From Symbiodinium natans (Eukaryota > Sar > Dinophyceae > Suessiales > Symbiodiniaceae): a DNA stretch of 44,523 bases. Under the pieces are notes generated by a model. It saw only the letters and a list, made by a program, of their open reading frames with translations. It was not told the origin of the DNA and did no database searches. Below are positions 36,369 through 44,523 of the stretch, in pieces. The DNA lies in contig CAJNDS010002113.1 of the NCBI GenBank assembly GCA_905221605.1, positions 1,021,001 through 1,065,523 of the forward strand, given 5' to 3'. The position numbers were made by a program, and so were the translations under genes. Each line of letters opens with the position of its first letter. Position 1 is the stretch's first letter.

Positions 36369-36960
36369 GTAGGGTTTAGGGTTTAGGGTTTAGGGTTTAG
36401 GGTTTAGGGTTTAGGGTTTAGGGTTTAGGGCTTAGGGCTTAGGGTTTAGGGTTTAGGGTTTAGGGTTTAGGCGCTATAGGGTGAAGATCACGCAGCCACC
36501 GCCTCTTTAGCCCCAAACAAGGCCGAGAGCCCGTTCACCTCCACCCCAAGCCCTATTTGTAGGGTTCTTAAGGGAGGGGGCTTCAAGGGGGGGTACGTAG
36601 CGCAAGGTTCCCTAAACCCTAAACCCTAAACCCTAAATCCTAAACCCTAAACAACCCTAAACCCTAAACCCTAAACCCTACTCCCCACTAGTCTGGAAGG
36701 CTCCTAAGCTCTCCTATGGTTCCCTAAGTACCTGCACCCCTTGAAACCCGCCTCCCTTAAGAACTCTATAACCTATAGATCCTAACCCTAAACCCTGGCG
36801 GGTCCACAACAGACCCGCGCAAAACTGTGGCTCGACCAGCAAACCTGAGATGCAGGACTTAGCTCACCACCTTTAGTGTTGAGAAATGACGCCTTTCTGC
36901 TCCCCAGTGCGCCTAAAAGCAAGAACTTCCAGCCATTTCTGCCCAGAAGAAGGTTTAACC
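36369..36960. repeat. Telomere-like arrays and unassigned sequence
   Basis: About 14 TTTAGGG units (36370-36470), CCCTAAA 36611-36680. The rest shows no recognisable gene. Confidence 0.7.
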
Positions 36961-36974
36961 TTCTCGGAACGGAT

Positions 36975-37310
36975 TAGACTATGTAAACCATGGACGTCAT
37001 CATGCTTGGGCCATGGATGCTCTCTTCTCATCAGAGCAGAATAGACCATGTACGTCATCATGCTTGGACCCTGGATGCTCTCCTCCCAGAACGGAGTAGA
37101 CCATGGACGCCATCATGGTTGGGCCATGGCAGTGCAGAAAACATGTAGACCATGGACGTCATCATGCTTGGGCCATGGATGCTCTCTTCTCATCAGAACA
37201 GAGTAGACCATGGACGTCATCATGCTTGGGCCATGGATACTCTCTTCCCAGAACGGATTAGACTATGGACGTCATCATGGTTGGGCCATGGATGCTCTCT
37301 TCTAACTATG
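36975..37310. repeat. 55-59 bp tandem repeat, about six copies
   Basis: Units start TAGACCATGGACGTCATCAT and continue GCTTGGGCCATGGATGCTCT at about 36975, 37034, 37088, 37147, 37205 and 37260, with alternating CATCAGAACAGAG and CCAGAACGGA endings. Short open frames through it are repeat translations. Confidence 0.85.
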
Positions 37311-38058
37311 GTGAAGCAAACGTGTTCTTTAGACCCAGGGCTGGGCAGAAGCGGATGCAAGCAAGACAGGGCTTAGTTTAGGACACGTCGAAAGTGCGAA
37401 GTAGTGCAAAAAAAACCCACAAATACCAGTGCAGTCTACGGATGCCCAAAACATTGCTGGATAATTCGGGATAAAAACTGCGGGGATGAGGTGATGGGCG
37501 AAACCCAGGAAACATCGGTATTTGCAGGGAATTCTGAGGGCAACAGCGCTAAACTGCCGAAAACGCGTGGGTCTGTTATGGCCCCGCCTAGCCCTAAACC
37601 CTAGACCCTAAACCCTAGACCCTAAACCCTAGACCCTAAACCCTAAACCCTCCAATCTTAAAAACCTCCAGCATTCCACACTCCCCGCTCTAGACACAAA
37701 AGCTGGCTTCCCCAACCCAAAATCCTCCACCGGACGTTCGCAGTTTGTCTGAACTCGGATGAAGAATGGTTGAGAGCATCATATGTAGGAATGCTATTCA
37801 GAGCCCACAGCCAACCTAGTGCCCCCTAGGGTTTAGGGGGTTTAGGGTTTAGTGCGCAGTTGCTTTGCTGATCTCCTCTCACGTGTTGGCTGGTCTTTCG
37901 GGCTCAGACGACCCTTAACGAACATGGGGGTTTAGGGCTCTCATGCTGGCTGTCTTTCAGGCTCAAACGGTTTAGGTTTAGGGTTTAGTGGTTAGTGGTT
38001 TAGGGTTTCGGGTTTAGGGCTTAGGGTCCTGCTGGCAGCTTAAAGTGGGTACTTCCTC
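37311..38058. other. Unassigned sequence with (CCCTAAACCCTAGA)n
   Basis: 37404-37604 is an open frame without recognisable similarity. 37590-37650 alternates CCCTAAA and CCCTAGA. 37828-37850 and 37975-38030 carry TTTAGGG-type units. Confidence 0.5.
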
Positions 38059-39000
38059 ATGCAGACCGCTGCTCGATGGCCATTGTTCTGGCTTCTTCCC
38101 TGTTCAGTCTGGAGCTATTCGGGCGTCACCGCGGAGTCCAATGCCTTGAACTTCGTCCAGAGGAAGGTGCTGCCACGAGTCGCTCCACCGCGCAGGCTTT
38201 CAGCGGGTCAAAGTGCACCTTCAAAGCCCTGGCACATGCACAAATACATCTGTGTTGCTCATCACAAGGCCGGACTTTTTTTGGTGCGCGACCTCTGCAA
38301 GGCGGTCTTTCACACCCTTGGGGCGACACCAAGCGAAATGGGTGAGTGGATTCAGCCCTGTTACCCTGGTGCTTGTGTGCACCCAAAGGCACCGATCCAG
38401 TTCTGAATGGACCTCTACTCATACGAGCGAGCGCAGGAAGCAAGGGAAGCTGCCGGCGCGAAAGGCATGCGCGTCGTGGGAATCGTGCGAGACCCGGTGT
38501 CCATGATCGTCTCAGCATACTGCTATCATCATCGGGGCGAAGAGCCAGGAAATGTCATGTTCGACAATACCACCTTAATGCACATGGGCCCAAAAGAAGG
38601 ACTCAAGGTTTGTTGCAGAGCGGATGCTGCAGCTAGTGGAAAACATGACGAGCGCCTTTGAGCAGCCATTCAATGATTCCTTCCACCTAGTCTACGAGAA
38701 GGTCACCCAATCTTCTGAGGGCTTCGACCAGCAGTTTGGGGAGATGACCACATTCTTGTTCCAGGACCTTATTACTCCGGCACAGCGCCGCCAGATCCTC
38801 AACGCAACGCAATGGGCAGACCTGCATCGTCACCCGGCCGCCAACGGCGATCACGGGAACGACAAAGCATGCGAGGACGAAGTGCGCAAGTACGTGCCCT
38901 CACTGCCCCCAGAGCTCTTGTCACGATACCGCTCCTTCCAGGAGCGACTGGGATATGCAGCCTCAGAAGAAGGCCTGTCCCAGCAAAGCAGCATTGGTGA
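38059..39000 (+). pseudogene. Sulfotransferase-like pseudogene, intronless
   Basis: The uninterrupted coding-like stretch starts MQTAARWPLFWLLPCSVW (hydrophobic, signal-anchor-like). YICVAHHKAGLFLVRDL sits where the 5'-phosphosulfate loop of PAPS sulfotransferases lies, and GIVRDPVSMIVSAYCYH matches the 3'-phosphate motif (R..D..S.Y). Known: such enzymes transfer sulfate from PAPS in the Golgi; large families occur in dinoflagellates. Breaks: in-frame TGA at 38404-38406, and a one-base frame change near 38608, after which LQLVENMTSAFEQPF continues in another frame to about 39000. Lack of introns beside a gene with about 30 suggests a retrocopy, though no spliced-leader relic or poly-A is visible. 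Sequencing error could also produce the breaks. Confidence 0.7.
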
Positions 39001-39213
39001 GGTTTTGGCAGTTTCAGGGAAACCAGGCCACAACAATAGCTTGAGGCTCCCTTCAAGACCGCTGCGTAGCTCGCCTCCTGTGGTTCTTGAGAGCGCTTCT
39101 GCGAGAAGAAGCATATGGGCTGTTCCATGTTGTTGGTCCCCTGTTAGGTAGCTTACTAGGTCCCCCATTATGACCGTTATTCCCTTTTCGTGGGGGTTCA
39201 TTATTGACTCCGA

Positions 39214-39303
39214 TTTTGCTTAAGAACCCCAAAAGAATAACAAGTATAATAATCCCTATATTACCCTCAATAAGGAAGAATATTTTTCGGGGTTCTGAAG
39301 CAA
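39214..39303. mobile_element. Family E MITE-like element, copy 2
   Basis: TTTTGCTTAAGAACCCC at the left, GGGGTTCTGAAGCAA at the right, internal AATCCCTATATTACCCTCAA as in the 2854 copy. It lies about 200 bp downstream of the sulfotransferase-like pseudogene. Confidence 0.75.
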
Positions 39304-39593
39304 TTGATTAGTAGTTAAAACTGAAACAAAAGGGTACCCCGTGCTCTGAAGGAGATACTGGGGAACCGAATGTGTGTTTTGTTCACCCTAGCCCTGCCCT
39401 CCTCCCAAACCCTAAAGCCCTAGAAGCCCTAAAAAACCCTCAGAAGTCTCAACGCCCTTGAACCCCTAAAGTACACGAAAAGCCCGAAAGCCCCTTTAAA
39501 CAAGAACGACCCTAAACCCTAAACCCTAGACCCCAAACCCCTAAACCCTAAACCCTAAACCCTAAACCCTAAACCCTAAACCCTGCACAAAAG
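39304..39593. repeat. Degenerate then clean CCCTAAA array
   Basis: 39405-39530 degenerate, 39535-39585 clean, leading to the coding-like segment at 39594. Confidence 0.7.
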
Positions 39594-39659
39594 GCGTGGA
39601 GGGCTGGAAGGATGTCCCTGGCTTCGAGGCTGCGGGACTGCGAGTCGCAGGAGCCATCT
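39594..39659 (+). CDS. Candidate exon, possibly beta-lactamase C-terminal part
   Basis: AAAAG|GC, VEGWKDVPGFEAAGLRVAGA IC. PGFEAAG could correspond to the family's 'GFGHSG' region with His lost. Phase 1 start does not fit the phase 2 end of the 36276 exon, so the assignment is tentative. Confidence 0.4.
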
Positions 39660-41215
39660 GTCGAGGGTTCAGGGTTTAGGGTTTAGGGTTGGGGTTTAGG
39701 GTTTAGGGTTTAGGGTTTAGGGTGTAGGGTTTAGGGTTTCTAGGGCCTCTAAATTTTCAGGATTTCTAGGGCTTCCAGGGCTTCTAGGGCTTCTAGGGCC
39801 TCTAAATTTCCAGGATTTCTAGGGTTTCCAGGGTGTTTTTCAGGGTTTTTTCAGGGTTTCCAGAGCTTCTAGGGCTTCTAGGGTAGTATAGGGATTTCGA
39901 GAGTTATAGGAACTTCGGGAAATTCAGGATTTCGGGGGTTTAGGGATTGAGGATTGTGGGGTGTCGGGTTGGAGTTTGTTCTTCGGGGGCTTTTAGGCCT
40001 TCATCCTTGGGGTTCGTCTAACGGTAGTTTCATGGGCCCTTAATATGGTCCCTAAACCCTAAACCCTAAACCCTAAACCCTAAACCCTAAACCCTAAACC
40101 CTAAACCCTAAACCCTAAACCCTAAACCCTATTCCCTCCCTTAGAGGGTTGTTTGGTATGGACCCTTAATTTGCAGAGGGTATATAAGGGGCTTACAAGG
40201 GGTAGGCCCTTTTAAGGGCCCATACTAAGCGACCATGTAATAGGGCCAATGGGTGCACCCGGGTCCCCAGTTCCACCTGCCCAAGTCAACAAATAACAAC
40301 GCTCTCTAAGGGGTTTAGGGTTTAGGGTTTAGGGTGTTGGGTTTTGGGGTTTAGGGTTGCATGTAGGTTTTAGACTGTTTAGCGTTTAGGGTCTGGGGGC
40401 ACGGAAACACTAAACCCTGGCTCGGAGCGCGGCAGCTTCAGTACACACGCCGCAGGACAGTGCAACAAGAAGCTGCCCAAGACCCAGCCCCTTGGGGACA
40501 AAATGAACCCTAAAAGCTTTATGGTCCACATACCTGGACTGGGGTTATAGTAGTATTCCTGCACCCTAAACCCTAAACCCTAAACCCTAAACCCCAAATC
40601 CTTCACCTCATTCTTAGGGTTCATTTAGTTCCCAAGGTCCTGGTGTTTCGTGCCTTTGCTCTACAGCGCCTTGGGAAAAGTTCCTCCGCGCCTTGCCTTA
40701 GTAAGGGTTTAGGGGTTTAGGGTTTAGGGTTTAGGGTTTAGGGTTTAGTTAGGGTACAAGGTTGCGGGTTTAGGGAAGTTTAGGGTTTAGGTTTACAATT
40801 CTTGAGAACCCTTACTTGGAGGTCAATGCGTCATCATAATTTTAATCATGGCTGTACTTATAAGCCCCATCCATTCCGCAAAGTAAGGTATACGTAGACT
40901 TCTGATTGGGGTCTGCGGACCCATGAACCTCCAAGTGACCCTAAGGCTGAAACCTGAACAATTCTTGTGGTTCTGGGGTGTGCGAGCCTTGGGCACCACC
41001 TGAACCGTATAACTGGGGTCATATACCTGACTGAGACCACGAACATCCTGTTAATTAAGGGGTTCATTTGGTCCTCAGGGACCCTAAACCCTAAACCCGA
41101 AACCCTAAACCCTAAACCCCAACCCCTAAACCCTAAACCCTACACCCTACACCCTACAAACCCTAAACCCGAAGTAAGGTAATTAGACCTGTTCGGGTTC
41201 ATTTGGTCCAGGGAG
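39660..41215. repeat. Telomere-like arrays, TTCTAGGG repeats, family B copy 3
   Basis: TTTAGGG 39668-39740; a TTCTAGGGC/TTCCAGGG tandem region 39737-39895; CCCTAAA array of about 11 units 40050-40130; palindromic TATGGACCC.../...GGGCCCATA 40155-40230; TTTAGGG 40312-40355; weak open frame 40429-40553 (GSFSTHAAGQCNKKLPK..); CCCTAAA 40562-40600; TTTAGGG 40703-40795; family B 40813-40937; CCCTAAA 41080-41170. Confidence 0.65.
40813..40937. mobile_element. Family B MITE-like element, copy 3 (diverged)
   Basis: TTACTTGGAGGTCAATGCG at the left, CATGAACCTCCAAGTGA at the right, with GGCTGTACTTATAAGCCCC at the site where copy 2 carries its array. Confidence 0.65.
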
Positions 41216-41295
41216 GTCGCGAAACCCGGACATCTTGCCGTTCTTGAATCCCTGAAAGTGAAGTCGCAGTGCTGGCTTCCACCCTTGCTCAGCCA
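41216..41295 (+). CDS. Candidate exon
   Basis: GGGAG|GTC, VAKPGHLAVLESLKVKSQCW LPPLLS, then GC donor (41296) and TTTAGGG from 41302. Fits the exon pattern of the window but was not matched to a domain. Confidence 0.35.
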
Positions 41296-41858
41296 GCATG
41301 GGTTTAGGGTTTAGGGTGTAAGGTTTAGGGTTTAGGGTTCCGGGAGTGTACGGCTGGTGTGTCTCAACACTCCCCTAGAGTTGCAATAGTTTTTGAACTT
41401 CTTGTGGGTTTCGCTATTTTGTTAGGACCATGAAGGTTAGCCTCGTGTTTCCTTTCTTTGGGAGAAGTAAACAAGCTACATCGAGTCTGCGTGCATATGC
41501 CGGCCCGGTCAGGATCCAGTAAGTAGATTCCCGTTCACGTTTTCTGTGCAGTGTATCGGGTTCAGAGGGTTTATGGGCTTCAAAGGGTTTGTGTAGGGTT
41601 CAATAGGTCTCAGCATTGTTCAAAGGAGGGTTCATAGGACAGGGTGCCAAGCTGCAGTAAGCCTCATACAGCCTAGAAAACCCAAAAACTCTACCGTTCC
41701 CTAAGCCCTACACTGAAACCCTGAACCTTAAAACCCTGAGCCCGAGAACCCTAAACCCTAAACCCTAAACCCTAAACCCTAAACCCTAAACCCTAAACCC
41801 TAAACCCTAAACCCTAAACCCTAAACCTCTCTTTCATATATAATTTAAATGTTAAGGA
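41296..41858. other. Unassigned sequence ending in a CCCTAAA array
   Basis: TTTAGGG 41300-41340; 41345-41735 shows no gene; about 11 CCCTAAA units 41747-41827; then an AT-rich 30 bp. Confidence 0.6.
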
Positions 41859-42738
41859 GTTACTGGGCAAGGTCATTTTTTACTGGGCAAGGTCATTTTT
41901 TTACTGGGCAAGGTCATTTTTTTACTGGGCAAGGTCATTTTTTTACTGGGCAAGGTCGTTTCGTCAAAAAAAACGACCTTGCCCAGTAAAAAAATGACCT
42001 TGCCCAGTAAAAAAATGACCTTGCCCAGTAAAAATGTTACTGGGCAAGGTCATCTTTTTACTGGGCAAGGTCATCTTCTTACTGGGCAAGGTCATCTTTT
42101 TACTGGGCAAGGTCATTTTTTTACTGGGCAAGGTCATTTTTTTACTGGGCAAAGTCATTTTTTGACTGGGCAAGGTCATTTTTTTTACTGGGCAAGGTCA
42201 TTTTATTGGGCAAGGTCATTTTTTACTGGGCAAGGTCATTTTTTTATTGGGCAAGGTCATTTTTTTACTGGGCAAGGTCATTTTTTTACTGGGCAAGGTC
42301 ATTTTTTCACTGGCCAAGGTTATTTTTTTACTGGGCAAGGTCATTTTTTTACTGGGCAAGGTCATTTTCTTACTGGGCAAGGTCATTACTGGGCAAGGTC
42401 TTTTTTTTGCTGGGCAAGGTCATTTTTTACTGGGCAAGGTCATTTTTTTTTCTGGGCAAGGTCATTTTTTTACTGGGCAAGGTCATTTTTTTACTGGGCA
42501 AGGTCAATTTTTTACTGGGCAAGGTCATTATTGGGCAAGGTCATTTTTTTACTGGGCAGGGTCATTTTTTACTGGGCAAGGTCATTTTTTTACTGGGCAA
42601 GGTCTTTTTTTTCTGGGCAAGGTCATTGCTGGGCAAGGTCATTTTTTACTGGGCAAAGTCATTTTTTTACTGGGCAAGGTCATTTTTTTTATGGGCAAGG
42701 TCATTACTGGGCTAGGTCATTTTTTACTGGGCAAGGTC
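41859..42738. repeat. 21-bp minisatellite with an inverted block
   Basis: About 40 units of TACTGGGCAAGGTCA plus a T5-T8 run. Five units run forward, then three run inverted (about 41966-42029, TGACCTTGCCCAGTA), then forward to the end. GTCGTTTCGTC marks the switch, and GTCGGTTCGTCC ends the array. Frames of 170-309 residues through it are translations of the repeat. Confidence 0.95.
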
Positions 42739-42747
42739 GGTTCGTCC

Positions 42748-42962
42748 AAAGGTGTTTAGGATTTTCGGGCCTAATGGTTAGGGTTTCAAGGCCTCACGGC
42801 CTGGTGTTTAGGGTTTCAGGGCCTCAAGGCCTGCTGTTTAGGGTTTCACGGCCTCACGGCCTAGTATTTAGGTTTCAGGGTTTCAGGGCCTCAAGGCCTA
42901 GTGTTTAGGGTTTCAGGGCCTCAAGGCCTAGTGTTTAGGGTTTCAAGGCCTCAAGGCCGGGT
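42748..42962. repeat. 28-33 bp tandem repeat with palindromic GGCCTCAAGGCC
   Basis: About seven units of GTGTTTAGGGTTTCAGGGCC followed by TCAAGGCCTA, with CACGG/CAAGG variants. Each contains a near-palindrome and one TTTAGGG unit. Confidence 0.9.
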
Positions 42963-43221
42963 GTGGCTTGTGTTAAGTGCTTGGTATTACGGCGTGATTG
43001 GTGCATCCGAAGAGAAAATAAGTAACCTTCTATTTTCTTAATGTTATGGGATTCTTTGGGCGGGTGGGTTTTTTCCGTTGCCTAGATACACTGCTGGCCT
43101 AGTAAATGCTCGAACTTGAGATGCTGAACCCTAAACCCTAAACCCTAAACCCTAAACCCTAAACCCTATACCCTAGCCCTCAACCCTGAACCCTAAACCC
43201 TAGCCCTAAACCCTAAACCCG
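42963..43221. other. Spacer ending in CCCTAAA array
   Basis: No gene seen in 42963-43120; CCCTAAA units 43130-43220 lead to the next coding-like segment. Confidence 0.6.
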
Positions 43222-43578
43222 GATGCACGTCCACAATGTGCATTTCCGAGACGATGCCTGGTCGGTGAACCTGGTGCCGGAGGCTCACCGGTGGCAGCAG
43301 TGGGGACTCGGAGATGTTTTGCTCCTACGATTGGGGCCTTGACGCCATCGGGGGCCACCGGTCTCGTAGACACCGGCCCTACCCCCTACACAGCTGAGGT
43401 GAGCTTGGCTGTGGCATTCTCCAACAAGGCGGCTCTAGCAGAACCCGCCAAGGCCCGCGCTGCAGAGGACCTTCCGCTCCTCCAAAGCCATACCGCGCCG
43501 GCAAACCATCGCCGACTCATGGCCTGGATCCTGGCTTTATCCCAGCAGGCGCGTGCCTTGCAAGCCTGTCTGCTGGCC
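43222..43578 (+). CDS. Candidate C-terminal beta-lactamase-like segment, frame change inside
   Basis: First part (frame of ATG 43222) reads DDAWSVNLVPEAHRWQQWGL GD; the later part, in another frame, reads GATGLVDTGPTPYTAEVSLA VAFSNKAAL and on to SQQARALQACLLA. GATGLVDT...VSLAVAFSNK resembles the last strands of the family ('GGSTGFCD....AIAVTVNK'). Between them a G5 run at about 43350 and a stop in the first frame imply an unseen splice, an indel or decay. A GC donor at 43579 begins the next TTTAGGG array. Confidence 0.5.
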
Positions 43579-43644
43579 GCTTAGGGTTTAGGGTTTAGGG
43601 TTTGGGGTTTGGGGTTTGGGGTTTAGGGTTTAGGGCGCGTTCAG
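43579..43644 (+). other. 66-bp candidate intron made almost only of TTTAGGG/TTTGGGG
   Basis: GC start (GCTTAGGGTTTAGGG), nine G-rich units, then GCGCGTTCAG. If spliced, this is the simplest telomere-repeat intron in the window. Phases of its flanking frames are not resolved. Confidence 0.45.
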
Positions 43645-43770
43645 TGCGGCTGGAGGATGGTCAGGTCTCATATGGCCTTCCCATGGTCTTGGAGCGCGAC
43701 GCTGCGGAATGCTTCCTGGACAACGCCGCCGTGGGAACCAAGACAGGAGGCCACCAGCAAGTTCCCGAGG
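43645..43770 (+). CDS. Candidate exon
   Basis: RLEDGQVSYGLPMVLERDAA ECFLDNAAVGTKTGGHQQVPE after TTCAG|TG; GT donor 43771 (GAGG|GTTTAG). A second frame is also open. Not recognised. Confidence 0.45.
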
Positions 43771-43899
43771 GTTTAGTTTAGGCTTGAGGATTTTAGGGTT
43801 GGGGGTTTAGGGCTTTAGGGCTTTAGAGCTTTAGGGTTCAGACCTAAACCTTAAACCCTAAACCCTAAACCCTAATTTTTCTTTTTGTACCCCCGGAAG
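43771..43899. repeat. Short TTTAGGG/CCCTAAA candidate intron
   Basis: Degenerate TTTAGGG 43771-43840 faces CCCTAAA 43845-43875, then a T-rich tract and CCGGAAG acceptor: a compact version of the paired-arm introns. Confidence 0.5.
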
Positions 43900-43985
43900 C
43901 CGTGTGCTGTCTCGGCAAGGCATCTTGTCACAGACGCGACCAGCTCCGACGAGCAGATCCGCGTGTCGCAGGACTGCTGGAAAGG
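43900..43985 (+). CDS. Candidate exon
   Basis: PCAVSARHLVTDATSSDEQI RVSQDCWK in one frame; other frames are also open, so the frame is uncertain. Followed directly by GGTTTAGGG. Confidence 0.4.
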
Positions 43986-44165
43986 GTTTAGGGTTTAGGG
44001 TTTAGGGTTTAGGGTTGAGGGTTGAGGGTTGAGGGTTTGTGTTGGGTTTTGGGTCTAGGGCTTAGGGTTTGCGGTTTACGGTTTACCGTTTAGGGTTTAC
44101 TAGGTAGCTGTTGGGCTTAACCCTTACAAACCGTAACCCCTCCCTTCTTGGTGCTGGAACTCAAG
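43986..44165. repeat. TTTAGGG array and spacer
   Basis: TTTAGGG and TTGAGGG units 43986-44100; the spacer ends CTCAAG before the next segment. Confidence 0.6.
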
Positions 44166-44243
44166 GAAGAAGGTTCCGACGAAGAAAAGAAGGACGTGAA
44201 TGTCAGAAAGCCACGGAAGATCAAGACAACCCTTGAGCTGTAA
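44166..44243 (+). CDS. Candidate exon, acidic-basic, stop or donor at its end
   Basis: EEGSDEEKKDVNVRKPRKIK TTLEL then TAA (44241-44243), which overlaps the start of CCCTAAA repeats; GT at 44240 could instead be a donor. Could be a C-terminal tail. Not recognised. Confidence 0.4.
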   Translation, partial: EEGSDEEKKDVNVRKPRKIKTTLEL

Positions 44244-44431
44244 ACCCTAAAGCATCAAACTCTAAGCCCTGGACCCCTGAGCCTTAAACCCTAAACCCTA
44301 GACCTAAACCCGAACCCTAAGCCCTAAACCCTAAACCCTACACCCTAACCCCAAACCCTAAGCCCTAAACCTTAAACAAAAAACCCTAAACCCTAAGCCC
44401 TAAACCCTAAACCCTTGTCCTGCGACTCAAG
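44244..44431. repeat. CCCTAAA-type array
   Basis: 44243-44415 CCCTAAA units, many degenerate (CCCTAAG, CCTTAAA), then TGCGACTCAAG acceptor-like sequence. Confidence 0.7.
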
Positions 44432-44485
44432 GAATTCTGGGAGCGTCTCTTCTCCCACTGGGCCCAGTGGCGGATGGAGCTCCAG
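44432..44485 (+). CDS. Candidate exon
   Basis: EFWERLFSHWAQWRMELQ between CTCAAG| and CAG|GAGACC (GA donor), followed by TTTTAGGGTTTAGG. In-frame TAA at 44492 if unspliced. Not recognised. Confidence 0.4.
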
Positions 44486-44523
44486 GAGACCTAAAACAGG
44501 GGTTTTAGGGTTTAGGGTTTAGG

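Noticed and set aside
38126-38518. Minus-strand and alternative-frame ORFs over 38.1-39.2 kb
   Set aside because: Shadows of the sulfotransferase-like coding region; motifs occur only in the two + frames described.
41964-42179. Minus-strand open frame of MTLPSKK repeats
   Set aside because: It is the same minisatellite read on the other strand.
41979-42908. Open frames of 169-309 codons on the + strand
   Set aside because: They are translations of the 21-bp minisatellite (GQGHFFT/LGKVIF/WARSF repeats in all three frames), with no start context or non-repeat domain.
43360-43400. Retroviral-type aspartic protease motif (LVDTGP)
   Set aside because: Only a four-residue match with Pro after DTG and no flanking protease or polymerase sequence; the beta-lactamase C-terminal reading explains the segment better.
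1-44523. True chromosome end (telomere)
   Set aside because: Arrays are short, alternate in orientation dozens of times and are separated by exons; neither window end carries a terminal array.
1-44523. CRISPR array
   Set aside because: Repeats are 7-8 bp tandem units or long minisatellites without unique spacers of constant size; the context is eukaryotic.

Overview
The window looks like nuclear DNA of a dinoflagellate. The evidence is (1) a gene split into about 30 very short GC-rich exons, (2) splice donors that are a mixture of GC, GT and GA, with acceptors mostly of the form AG|G, and (3) pervasive plant-type telomere-like repeats (TTTAGGG/CCCTAAA). No bacterial-style operons, rRNA or tRNA genes are visible. 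Nearly all long open frames here are translations of the repeats. The real coding signal is in islands of 40-120 nt that long-ORF searches miss.

Reading those islands on the + strand gives one large gene covering at least 257-34341 and probably reaching 43.6 kb or beyond. Its 5' end lies upstream of the window. The first part (257-14952) encodes an ABC1/UbiB-type atypical kinase: the alanine-rich-loop-like motif [31 protein letters not shown] and a DWG in place of DFG. The second part (16244-33782, and probably again at 43.3-43.6 kb) resembles a serine beta-lactamase/esterase-fold domain. From memory, this domain order matches plant and algal ABC1-kinase/beta-lactamase fusion proteins such as Arabidopsis At5g24810. 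Reading frame and intron phase close across nearly all proposed junctions, which is the main support for the model. The expected SxxK position reads GATA, so the second domain may be catalytically dead.

The introns are the remarkable part. Most begin within a few tens of bases of the donor with (TTTAGGG)n and end shortly before the acceptor with (CCCTAAA)n, so each intron carries complementary telomere-like arms. Several introns also contain short terminal-inverted-repeat elements (MITE/introner-like; at least six families here, called A-F). In copies of families A-D a telomere-like array is embedded in the element, typically near the inner end of an inverted-repeat arm: TTTAGGG after a left arm and CCCTAAA before a right arm. 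Intron 9 (9234-9415) is essentially one such element, with its ends at the splice sites.

Layout: 1-256 element remnants and repeats; 257-14952 kinase exons; 14953-34341 beta-lactamase-like exons; 34342-37900 repeats, 8-mer telomere variants, a 57-bp tandem repeat and weak exon candidates; 38059-39000 a sulfotransferase-like intronless pseudogene; 39210-41850 elements, telomere-like arrays and weak exon candidates; 41859-42738 a 21-bp minisatellite with an inverted block; 42748-42960 a second tandem repeat; 43222-44523 further short coding segments. Exon ends were set by hand from frame continuity and splice dinucleotides; transcript data would be needed to fix them.
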